Part shown: positions 11,715 through 19,829 of the stretch, one piece after another
How positions within the stretch are numbered: position 1 is the first letter of the stretch
How the letters are laid out: the number at the start of each line of letters is the position of its first letter
The notes under the pieces: generated by a model
The model's input: the letters and a program-made list of their open reading frames with translations, nothing else
Database searches by the model: none
What the model was told of the DNA's origin: nothing
Assembly (NCBI GenBank): GCA_024741835.1
Contig: JAENRP010000420.1
Span: 1 to 34,679, forward strand
Direction: 5' to 3'
From: Diplocarpon mali
Taxonomy: Eukaryota > Ascomycota > Leotiomycetes > Helotiales > Drepanopezizaceae
Length of the DNA: 34,679 bases
Position numbers and translations under genes: made by a program

Positions 11715-11863
11715 ACTCTTAGGCCTACCCTGCGAGTTAGGTTATATAGTCTTATAAAGGAAAGTTTTTAAATCGACTCCTAGGCCTAGACCGCAAGTCA
11801 AGTTATATAGTCTTATAAAGGAACGCTTTTAGGAAATCTGACTCCTAGTCCTGCCTTGCGAGT
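11715..11863 (+). repeat. Three palindromic modules in the Copia-A 3' untranslated region
   Basis: Copies at 11715-11737, 11776-11798 and 11841-11863 are 61 and 65 bp apart. The flanking sequence (GTTATATAGTCTTATAAAGG) is duplicated too, so a larger unit was copied in tandem. These copies start a few bases after the last pol codon and are not in the pol frame. Here the module therefore sits in non-coding DNA, and spacing is not a multiple of three, unlike the coding arrays. Confidence 0.88.
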
Positions 11864-11980
11864 AGAGTTTAGTAATTTCAATAGAGGTTATTATTAATTA
11901 ATTATTTTTAATTTAAAGAGATACTTAAGAGTTGGATTAGCGTAAAAGGATAGTTGTTATTTTCCTAACTATAGGTCAAT

Positions 11981-12002
11981 CGGAGTAAGGTTTAAATAGG
12001 GG
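11981..12002 (+). promoter_or_regulatory. Polypurine tract of Copia-A
   Basis: A purine-rich run ending AATAGGGG abuts the 3' LTR at 12003. In LTR elements this primes plus-strand DNA synthesis. Its position confirms that the following repeat is the 3' LTR of a + strand element. The upstream part (CGGAGTAAGG) is also purine rich but interrupted by TTT. Confidence 0.65.
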
Positions 12003-12197
12003 TATTAAGATAAGTGATATAGCTATTACTCTAATATATTATCATATGACCCTACTGCTTAGTTAGTAGGATATTAATACGTATATAGCTATAGGGAAGA
12101 AAAGGGTAACCTTCCTTCCTTAACTCTTACTAATATATCAACTATCGACCTTTAGAAGTTTCTATTACCTACTGCGCCGACTCACTTAAGCTCAATA
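12003..12197 (+). repeat. Copia-A 3' LTR (195 bp)
   Basis: This 195-bp repeat matches 32652-32846 over its full length, differing by roughly twenty positions, nearly all transitions. Original ends were of the copia type TGTTGAGA...CAACA; here TATTAAGA...CAATA. An inverted repeat CCTACTG/tTAGTAGG around 12051-12071 could form a hairpin. The following five bases are CGGTC; the matching left duplication would be outside the window. Confidence 0.92.
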
Positions 12198-12960
12198 CGG
12201 TCTCTACTTTAAAAACCTCTTTTTCGATAACCCCCTTTTAATGCGAGAATCATTTAGTTAATTGTGACTATCGGTCTCTGCTTTAAAAACCTCTTTTTCG
12301 ATAACCCCCTTTCGACTTCTCAATCGAAACCCTTATTCCTTTTCTTTACTTAAAGAGCTTAAATTATTAGCTTTAATAGTACGATTTTTTTAGATTCTAG
12401 CCCTTTTAGAATAGATATATTTAATTAGCTATATTAGCAACCTTAAATACTTATAGTATCGAATATTTAATTTAATAGAATTCGAAATCTTACTTTAGAA
12501 ACAATTCTAAAAAACCCCTTATTTCAATAGCTAATAGGAATTATCTTAAAGGCTAAGAAAAGCCCCCTTTTGTTTTAGAAACCTTATCTTAGAAATTAAT
12601 CTTAAATAGGATAAACCTTCTTCTATTGCATTTAATTGTAATACTCCTATTAGCTATTTTATACCTTCTTATACTTGCTTAGCAAAGGCTAATTAAGCTT
12701 TATATAGAAACTGGAATTCCACTTCTAAGCTTAGCTTGCGAGTAGGAATACGCTAATACAGTTTTAGATAATTCGACTTTCTTACCAACTTCTTCAATTT
12801 CGATACTTAGATATATTGAAAATAACTTTAAACCTTTCGATAACTTCCCTATCGAAACCCTCTAAATTTGCCTAAGTCACTTTAAGGCTAATGCGGTTTC
12901 TAATTGTTTTTACCCTATTCGGCGAGGTCGCCTCTTAAGTTGGTTAGGCCATATATCCTT
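12198..12960. other. Spacer between Copia-A and Gypsy-C; no gene seen
   Basis: No conserved domain or long frame. A 41-bp stretch beginning CGGTCTCT and ending ATAACCCCCTTT occurs twice (12198-12238 and 12272-12312) with one G/A difference. Short TTTCGATAA motifs recur (about 12228, 12302, 12836), and similar ones occur in the Copia-F leader, so this could be a relic of a related leader. One palindromic module lies at 12721-12743. The last 30 bp (TTAAGTTGGTTAGGCCATAT, 12937-12956) resemble 28154-28173 in the element E repeat, so Gypsy-C may have landed in or near element E sequence. Confidence 0.5.
12721..12743 (+). repeat. Isolated palindromic module
   Basis: A single 23-bp copy, ACTTCTAAG - centre - GCTTGCGAGT, in non-coding spacer. 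It is the only copy in the left flank of Gypsy-C and has no tandem partner. Confidence 0.7.
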
Positions 12961-12965
12961 AGGAT
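12961..12965. repeat. Left target-site duplication of Gypsy-C (AGGAT)
   Basis: AGGAT directly precedes the LTR that starts at 12966 and is repeated at 27788-27792 directly after the other LTR. This fixes both ends of the 14.8-kb composite. Confidence 0.93.
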
Positions 12966-13246
12966 TGTTACGACTCGCTCTCGAGCGTACAGAAGGGCGA
13001 GAATCGAATAACGCTGACTGTATTACCTTAAGAGGTACGCTATGTAATGGAGAAGAAAAGATAAAGAAGAGAGAGTCTTGAGTAGAGCTCTTCCAGAATA
13101 AGTACAGGTGCTTCACTAGCGTGCACGTGATCCAGCCACCTCGCTACCTTAGCGTGCACCTGACTTCGACACGTGATATAACCGTGCACGTGCGTGCATC
13201 TGACTTCGACACGTGATATAACTATGCACGTGATGCGGCTGTAATA
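12966..13246 (-). repeat. Gypsy-C 3' LTR
   Basis: 281 bp, matching 27507-27787 with about 27 differences by eye, nearly all C/T or G/A. In element orientation it reads TGTTACAGCC...GTAACA, with one terminus changed to TATTAC. This copy keeps most of the C and G residues that the right copy has lost. It contains five CACGTG hexamers and a 29-bp duplication. Confidence 0.95.
13124..13232. promoter_or_regulatory. Cluster of five CACGTG sites in the Gypsy-C LTR
   Basis: CACGTG occurs at 13124, 13170, 13187, 13210 and 13227, and equivalently in the other LTR near 27665-27773. Two of them lie in a 29-bp tandem duplication with a 40-bp period (13154-13182 and 13194-13222). CACGTG is the binding core of bHLH and bZIP-type regulators in fungi. 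The cluster may be the element's enhancer in its U3 region; binding is inference. The hexamers are identical in both LTRs although they contain CpA and TpG. Confidence 0.5.
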
Positions 13247-13283
13247 CTACCCCCCCCCTTTGAAAAACTGCGCCCGCGCAGTT
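13247..13283 (-). promoter_or_regulatory. Gypsy-C polypurine tract and adjoining GC-rich hairpin
   Basis: Nine C on the + strand (13250-13258), G on the element strand, flanked by CTTT, lie two to three bases from the 3' LTR, where plus-strand priming occurs. Directly upstream in element orientation is a perfect inverted repeat, AACTGCGC (13266-13273), a 2-base loop and GCGCAGTT (13276-13283). Both are inside the last codons of pol. The hairpin is the most GC-rich palindrome in this AT-rich DNA; whether it guides priming or 3'-end formation is inference. Confidence 0.75.
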
Positions 13284-14890
13284 GTATCCATAGGCGTATT
13301 ATCCTTTAGGTCCTTATAATTGTCAACTCTATTATTATATGACCTAAGCTAGTTTAATAGCGCCCTCGGTAGCCCCTTAGCTTAAGGGTTCTTTAAATGG
13401 AAATCTTAAATAGTATACGGCGCTATTATAGCGTTAGAGCATAGGTACTATTCGAGGTCTTTATTAGCTCCTTTCTACTTAATCTAATATTTGAGCTTCT
13501 TAGCTTAAATATAAGATCCAATTATTTCTTCTATCTCCTACTCCTCTTATTCTAGCAGTACTTTAATTAGGGTAAGAGGTTCCTAAGCTTAGCCTAGTAG
13601 AGGGTTAGGAACGTATTTCCGTAGTAAGTAGGAGTAGAATATAAGGTAGATCGAATAAAGCGAATTAGGCAATTATAGCTTTTAGCTTTCTCTTAGCTTT
13701 TTTAGTACTTTTACTAAGCTATACTACTTATTAGAGAGCTTTCGGCTCAGCTGGTCCAGTTTCCAATTTTTAATACTAATTAGCATATTATCTCTTATAG
13801 TCCAATCAACTGGCTGGTAGTAAAGATCTATAAGCCGTTTCATTTTAGCTTATTATACTTAAAGAGATAATTAAGCGAATTAGACTACTTTTTAAGCTTT
13901 AGTAGCTATATAAAGCGCTGTTTTATAATTTAATCTCTTAATTGCTATTTATAAAGGCTCTAGGTTAATTAAATTCCAAAAGGAGCGAGCTTTATAGCCG
14001 TTTAGCACTTAGAAAGGGGAAATTTGCCCTAGGGATTTATAAGGTAAGGTCAATTGGATAATATCTATTAAAAGCAAAAGACGATTCTAATTGTTTTAAT
14101 AGTATAAGTAAAACGGTCTAAGGCATTATTTTAAGTACTAGTTTATAATCTCAGTTTAGCTATTAACGTTAGGGTTATAAGCTATAATTAGCTTAACCTT
14201 TATACTTAGTATTTAATAAAGCTCTTTTTAAAAGGAAGAGACAAATTGGGCGCCTCTATTTAATAGAATCGAGTTAGGTATACTAAAATGGCATATCTAA
14301 TAAACTAAAAACAACTCTATAAGGCCTTTTGCATCAACCGAATTATAGTATAGAACCGAAACTGCCTTCTTTAATAACCTATCGATAATTACAAAGGTAA
14401 AATTATAACCGAGTTCGTTAAGCAGAAGCTTTATAAAATCCATTATTAAGTGTTAATAAGCTCATTTAGGAATTGGTAAGGGTTATAAGAAACCTAGGGT
14501 TTTATTATAATAAGCTTTTATTTTCGAATAACAATAGTTCTAGATGTAAGTGCCGATATCGCTATTAAGGCTTTTCCAATAGTATTTTCTTCCTACTAAA
14601 AGCCTTGTTTTCCCGATTCCAGCGTATATAACGCAAGGTTGCTTATATATATGACAAATTAGGGCTGTTTGCAGTTTAAGAGGTTAGGTACAACGAGTCT
14701 ACTTTAGAAGAAGAGTTTGCCTTAGCTGAGTTTATAGTCGAGGCTATAGCTCTACGCCTCGTCTCGGAACTTCTATAGCTTAAGGGAGGTCTTATTAGCT
14801 TAAATGACCTTATTAATAACGTGGTAGTTCGCTATATTATACTCGACCTTAGATATTAGGTCGGCAAGTGCCTCTATTAGCGCAATTGGT
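13247..14890 (-). pseudogene. Gypsy-C integrase and chromodomain (decayed), ending at the LTR
   Basis: A frame with codon starts congruent with 14443 on the - strand. The HHCC-type integrase finger region lies about 14720-14530 (AGIGKTRLLVGRKYYW). The core covers about 14460-13950: IMDFIKLLLNELGYNFTFVIIDRL, and NRGAQFVSSF where the second catalytic Asp has become Asn. A chromodomain-like segment lies about 13560-13390 (ALTL-free frame reading PYTIQDFHLKNP). The frame ends with TAG at 13249-13247, directly at the LTR, and its last codons (ARAQFFKGGG) are the polypurine tract itself. Similar RxxFFxGG endings occur in other fungal gypsy elements. Its phase differs from that of RT-RNase H, so an indel or frameshift lies near 14750-14890. 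Confidence 0.85.
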
Positions 14891-14899
14891 ATAATCGTT

Positions 14900-14967
14900 A
14901 CTTATAGGCCGGGCCTAGGAGTGGAATTGATCTGCGCTAAAGTTACTTATAGGCCGGGCCTAGGAGT
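14900..14967 (-). repeat. Two palindromic modules between RNase H and integrase of Gypsy-C
   Basis: Copies at 14900-14922 and 14945-14967, 45 bp apart. On the - strand both read T-P-R-P-G-L-stop-V in the RT-RNase H phase (codon starts congruent with 0 modulo 3); the stop is TAA from CAA. They lie in the linker between RNase H and integrase, just before the point where the reading phase changes. Confidence 0.9.
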
Positions 14968-17600
14968 AGAATCGCCTTTAGTAGCGAGTACTTTTATAAA
15001 GAGCTTATTATTAGGTAAGAGCTGCTAGTAGCGTAAAGCTCGTTTCCTAGCCTTAAGAGAGGTCAGCTCTTAGTCTTAATATAAGAGTATATTAGCTAGC
15101 GTATTTGTTATACTTATTTGGTATATGATAAGGAAGTTGAAGGTAGCGAAGAACTCCGCTTAGCGAGCTTACTAAGCTATTAAGTCCTTAGTTATTATAA
15201 AGTACTTAAGGGCTTTATGATCTATATATATATATACTGTTTTCTAGGCCCTAAGTAGCTTTGCCTTATACTAGTAGAACGATCTAAAAATCGCTAGGAG
15301 CTCCTTATTATAAATGGGGTAATTTAGCTTAGTATTATTTATAATCTTTGAGAAGTACTTAATTAGGTAGTAGTTATCGTCTTCTTAAAGTTAGAAGAGT
15401 ACGCTGGCGACTATACTATTAGAAGCGTTAGTCTTAAGCCTTATCTGCTTCTAAGGGTAATAGTAGTATAAAATCGAGGTCGTTTGGAGGCTTAAGCGCA
15501 GAGCTTCTTAAGCTTCCTTATAAGTATTATTAAAATTAAAAGGAACGTTTCTTATAAGAGCTATTAAAGGTCGGCAGATATAATTATAGCTTTGAATAAA
15601 CCTTTGATAGAAGTTATAAAACCTTAAGAAGCTTTATATACTATATATATTCTTAGTATATTTCTACTCTTAAATGACTAAGACTTTATTAAGGTCTACC
15701 TTAATTTTATAAACTCTAATAATAAACCCTAGGAACTTAGTCTTAGTAACCTCAAACTCGCTTTTCTTAATATCTACTTAAAGGCTATAGCATTAAAGAA
15801 TTCCTAAGATCTTCTTAATATAAATCTTATAATTAAAGGAGTTTTTTAAGTAGATTAGAATATCATTTAAGTAGGTAGAGTAGAAATTGTTAAAGTAATT
15901 AAGGAGAATATTATTAATAAACCTTTAAAAGGTAATAGGCCTATTTATTAGCCCGAATAGTAAAACCTTATATTTGTAAGTCCTATAATGCGTGCGAAAG
16001 GTAGTTAGGTCCTTAGCATTAGCTAATATGCAAATATAGTAAAAGGCTTATTATATATCGATTTTTATAAAAACATAAGCTTTCGATATATATACTATTA
16101 TCTTATTAATAAGTGGAATCAAGTAAGGGTCTTTCTTTATTAAGGCATTCAATTTCCGATAATCGATATATAGATATAAGGAGCTATTAGCTTTTCTAAT
16201 AAAGAGGATTAGGACTGCCTAAGGGGAACTCGAAGCTTTAATAAATCCTTTATATAGGTTCTCGAGAATATAGCTCTTAACCTTTAAGAGCTATTTATTA
16301 ATAAGGCAGCAAAGGGGTTCGATTATTAAGTTATTCTTGCCTATTAGCTCGATTTTATAATTTACCCTTAGCTTAGGTTCTGGCAGCTGATTAAAGGCCT
16401 AGTGATTGAAAACGTTCTTGAATTTAGCGTACTAAGGTAGGAGCTTTTAATCTATTAGCTTATTATTACTCTTATACTTAACTTGCAGCGCCGAACTAAG
16501 GCTAAGGGAGCTAATTTCAGCTTGCCTAACCGATTCTTAGCAATTGATTTCTTAGCGATTGATTTCTTAATCTAAATTATAAATAGAGCTTATAAATATA
16601 AACTCTTTAAGCGCCGGTTCTTAAGTTTATATAGCTTATCTTACCTTAGTTATAAAGCGGTAGTAAAGGGCGCCGATTACTAAGGCTAAGATTAGGCTAA
16701 TTTAGCAAGCTATCTTTAAAAGAGCGTTTCTCTTTATTAAAAGAGGGAGCAAAGGGTCTAGTACTTTTAATAAGGCCTTCTTTATATAGTTCAGATCTCT
16801 TTTTAAGTCTTTAAAGAAACTGCTATCCTTAGGTTTATAAAAGGCCACTCGTAGGCTAGGCCTAGGAGTAGAATTCGAGTTTGCAGTTTTCACTTGTAGG
16901 CTGGGCTTAGGAGTAGAATTCGAGTTCGCAGTTTTCACTCGCAGGCTAGGCCTAAGAGTAGAATTCGAGGCGTTATTACTTACTAGTATTAAGAGCTAGG
17001 CTTAGGCTATTTTAAAGTCTTTATCCTTAGCGTTTATTATAGCTGCTTAACAATTGATATCTTGCTAAGCTATTAAGGGTTTTATTAGCTATAAGAGATC
17101 GATTAGTATATATTAATTAAAGTAGGAAATAATAAGTATATCCTTAAGCTAAGATATACTATTTTTCCCCTTTCTATAGGACTATTTAAGGTTATAGTAC
17201 TTTAGGAACTTCCTATTAATTAAAACGTCGGTTACTCTTAAGCTTATAATTAAGAAAGGGAAGTTTATTTATCGCCTATCGATTATAAGGGTAAGTAAAA
17301 CGGCGAATCGAATAGTTTCTCCCTTAAGGCTATTATAGCTAGTAGGGGTAATTAGTTTAGGCAGTTTAATAAACTTTACCCTAAGTCTTTAAGAGAGCTA
17401 GTATACTAAAGATATCTTAATAATACTGAAAATATTAGCTTTACTATTAATATAGGCAACTATTTTAATAAATAATCTATTTCGAGCTAGTCCTATAGGA
17501 ACCAAGAACTAGCGGCCGCCTATTAATAGATAAGAATCAAAATCTAAGTCTTTTTATAAATTATAACCTATGCTATAGTAGGAGTCTTTGCTATAGCTTA
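14968..17600 (-). pseudogene. Gypsy-C protease, reverse transcriptase and RNase H (decayed)
   Basis: One frame on the - strand. A protease-like region covers about 17500-16980 without a clear DSG/DTG site. A linker with three palindromic modules follows (16847-16959). RT runs about 16430-15640: GFIKASSSPQAVLILFIRKANSSLYLYIDYRKLNALIKK, then FNNFYSTYLNDILI, whose catalytic pair is Asn-Asp (15867-15862) instead of Asp-Asp. The RNase H region includes IDHKALKYFIITK near 15220. The RT phase differs by one from the gag knuckle phase, which may reflect an ancestral -1 frameshift between gag and pol or a later indel. Stops are TAA/TAG. Confidence 0.88.
16847..16959 (-). repeat. Three palindromic modules in the protease-RT linker of Gypsy-C
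   Basis: Copies at 16847-16869, 16892-16914 and 16937-16959 have an exact 45-bp period. On the - strand the repeat peptide is KTANSNSTPRPSLRV, three times, in the RT phase. This repeat is the reason a 78-codon open frame exists here (16938-16702); it is a fragment of pol, not a separate gene. The 22-bp spacers are also nearly identical, so whole 45-bp units were duplicated. Confidence 0.92.
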
Positions 17601-18270
17601 GCAGTTTCCTAATAGTAGGTCGTTTTCTATCTTAACTTTAGCTACTATAAACTCGCCTTACTTCTTTAGCTTAAGGCAGTCTGTCGCATAGTGACTAAGG
17701 GCTCTGCAGTTATAGCAAAGACTAGACGACGGCTTTAAGCTAGCAGACCTTTCTTAATAGGCCGCTGGCAAAGGGGAATAAGTGCAAGGAGCTAAGGAGG
17801 TAGCTATAGCTATAGGTCTTTATAACTCCCTTTTTAATATACTAAGGACGCGGTCCTTTGAAGAGGAGAACGCAATAGCAAGGGCGACTCGTCGAGCATT
17901 ATAGGCTTCTTCTTACTTAATATTATAAGCCTTGCGGTCCGCAATAGCTAAGAACTCATCGAGAGTAGTATAATCGTTATTCATTTTATACTTCTTTACT
18001 CGAAGGTCGTTCTTTAAGGCTAAGGAGACCTTTTTATAGATATTATCGAACTAGCAAGACTGATCGACCTTACTAGCTATAGCAAGGGTGACGAACTTGG
18101 ATCGGAACTTATTATATGATATTAAACCTATAGTTAGCCTACTATATTTGAGCTTAGCGGACTGAACGTAGTTATAGTTAAAGAACCTTTAATCCAAGAC
18201 CCTAAGGACGTCGGCAGCGCACGTAAACTCACTAGCAAAGACGGAATCTATATATTATAGGATTAGGTTC
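17601..18270 (-). pseudogene. Gypsy-C gag, C-terminal part with CCHC zinc knuckle (cut by Copia-D)
   Basis: A clear retroviral zinc knuckle, C-Y-N-C-R-A-L-S-H-Y-A-T-D-C (CX2CX4HX4C), is intact at 17717-17676 on the - strand. It binds nucleic acid in the Gag shell. Upstream (17720-18270) the frame resembles the helical retrotransposon gag domain (repeated Leu/Phe, RVLDQRFFNYN-like). The frame is cut at 18270 by Copia-D and resumes at 25847. Subtracting Copia-D plus one 5-bp duplication (7576 bp) brings the start codon at 26514 into the same phase as the knuckle. Confidence 0.85.
18266..18270. repeat. Left target-site duplication of Copia-D (GGTTC)
   Basis: GGTTC next to the LTR start; the right copy at 25842-25846 is GGTTT, one C/T difference consistent with RIP. 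Confidence 0.85.
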
Positions 18271-18467
18271 TGTGGTGCGGTCGGCTGGAGGGCCTTCATT
18301 AGGTCGCTTAAGAGGCTCGCAGAAGTAGGAGAAGATAATTAATTATATTATTATCTAATATATATATAGTAAGGAGACTTTGGAAAGAAAAGGGAGAGTC
18401 TATAACTTAGTAGAGTTATATAAAGGGTCTTTAGAATAAGTAGAGACTCTGCCTATTCTATATAATA
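18271..18467 (-). repeat. Copia-D 3' LTR (197 bp)
   Basis: Matches 25645-25841 over the full 197 bp, starting TGTGGTGCGG. It is more heavily AT-converted near its right end than the other copy (CTATATAATATA against CTATATAACAGG). Preceded by GGTTC. Confidence 0.95.
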
Positions 18468-19012
18468 TACCTCTTAGTTAGGCGATACTCTTAGAATCGC
18501 TTAGCTATATAGATAAAATAAAAGAAAGAATAGCAGTTATAAAGAAAAGAGGCTCTATCTTATATACTGCCCTTTTAAAGGTCGTTTCTACTAGAATAAG
18601 AAGGGTTGCTATAGGCAATAAGCGTTCTTAGGAATCTTCGCAATTCTACGCTAGTACTCTATTAGGCTTTTTATAAAGTATTTCTATCGTAAAGGTTCTC
18701 TTTCCCTTCTTTTAAAAATAACCCTCCTTTGTTATTTAAAATATCGTCTTTGTATTAATAATTTTTAAATATAAAAGGAACTCTTACTTATTATAGCCCT
18801 AGCCGCCCTTATAAAGTAAGACCCTTAGAGTCCCTATACCTTACGTTATACTAACTTTACGCTAGGTCGCTAGCGCTCCCTTAGGAGCTATAACCCCTTC
18901 CCAGTCCTTTTAGCGCCTGCTAGGAAACGTACTACCGCTGCTATCGCCCTTGCTACTGCCGCCGCCCCTGCCGCTGCTACTACTTAAGAGCCTTGCCCCT
19001 ACTGCATACTAT
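18468..19012. other. Copia-D 3' region; no pol frame recognised
   Basis: Between the 3' LTR and the possible antisense frame I see no known domain. A GC-rich patch with repeated GCC/GCT triplets lies at about 18940-18985, out of keeping with the surrounding AT-rich DNA. It reads as Ala/Pro/Leu on + and Ser/Gly/Arg-type low complexity on -. Confidence 0.4.
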
Positions 19013-19783
19013 ATGCCTAAGCCTATAATAAAGCGTAATAATGCATATATATATTATATTATATATAAGAGTATTAGTAATCTCGATTATTAGTACTTTA
19101 ATAGTACCTTTAGTATATATTGCATTTATTATATAATATTAAGTAATAGCTACTAGTAGGCCAGCGGACCTTTCCTCGCCTCTTAAGAGGCTATTATAAT
19201 AGCCTATGCCTGCGGTGCTTCTAAGGAGGAGGTAGTACTACTATTTAATATAATAAAGGGTACGCTTTAAAGCTTTTATAGTACGTCTTATTAAGTCTTA
19301 TTAAGTTTTAAGCTAATTTTAAAAGATAGGAGCGATTAGACCCTAGTATTAAAAGGGCCTACTACTTTTGCAAATAATAGTATCGCTGCCTTCCTTGCTC
19401 TTAGTATACTATTCCTATTCGCTCCTAGCCCCTTTGGCTCGGACCCGTTCGCTCTTACTATCGCTGCTGCTACTCTTATCCCCTTTGCCTCTACTATCGC
19501 AGCTGCTGCTATAGTCTTCCCCTTTATCTCCTTAGCCCTTGCTATCGCCGCTCTTGCTATCGCCGCCGCCTTTGCTACACCCCTCGCCTTTGCCCCTACT
19601 ATCGCTAGTATATTTGCTAGCAGGCCTTTGGCTATAGGAGTGCCTCCAGGCCTCTTTTAAGAGGAGATCTATATAAAGCTTATAGCTATAGCGTCTTAGC
19701 TCTTGGCCTTAGCTAAGAGAATCTTAAAGAGGGTTGCGCCTTATAATAGCGACTTAAGAATATTACCTATTTTATATTTTTAA
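19013..19783 (+). pseudogene. Possible antisense reading frame in Copia-D, Ala-rich C-terminus (decayed)
   Basis: From ATG at 19013 a 257-codon frame ends at TAA 19781-19783, with about nine internal TAA/TAG. It begins MPKPIIKRNNAYIYYIIYKS, has a middle part such as AYACGASKEEVVLLFNIIKG, and ends in an Ala/Ile/Phe-rich, low-complexity tail (about 19450-19610). I do not recognise it. The same DNA read on the - strand gives Ser/Lys/Gly-rich low complexity, so the coding strand is uncertain. The position, convergent with pol and just inside the 3' LTR, matches that of the antisense frame in Copia-B, although the two peptides show no visible similarity. Confidence 0.35.
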
Positions 19784-19829
19784 AAAAGGAGAAGCTTTTA
19801 TAATACACTTTATAAAAGAAAATAAATAA

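Larger units (their letters stand above)
1..12197 (+). mobile_element. Copia-A: Ty1/copia retrotransposon, 5' part outside window, split by Copia-B
   Basis: This is a Ty1/copia element read on the + strand. Its integrase half lies at 2-1812, its RT-RNase H half at 9855-11709, a purine-rich tract at about 11981-12002, and its 3' LTR at 12003-12197. The order integrase before RT is diagnostic of copia. The 5' LTR, gag and most of protease are left of the window. Copia-B sits between integrase and RT. Both halves have the same codon phase once Copia-B and one 5-bp duplication are subtracted (8042 bp). All frames are broken by RIP-type stops, so the copy is dead. The LTR resembles that of Copia-F at 32652, about 90% by eye, so A and F look like one family. 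Confidence 0.9.

Noticed and set aside
12910..13116. 68-codon - strand open frame
   Set aside because: It crosses the Gypsy-C LTR boundary and target duplication, so it cannot be an old gene.
18920..19660. GC-rich triplet runs as an expressed host gene or CpG island
   Set aside because: They lie inside Copia-D between pol and the 3' LTR, and both strands read as low complexity.
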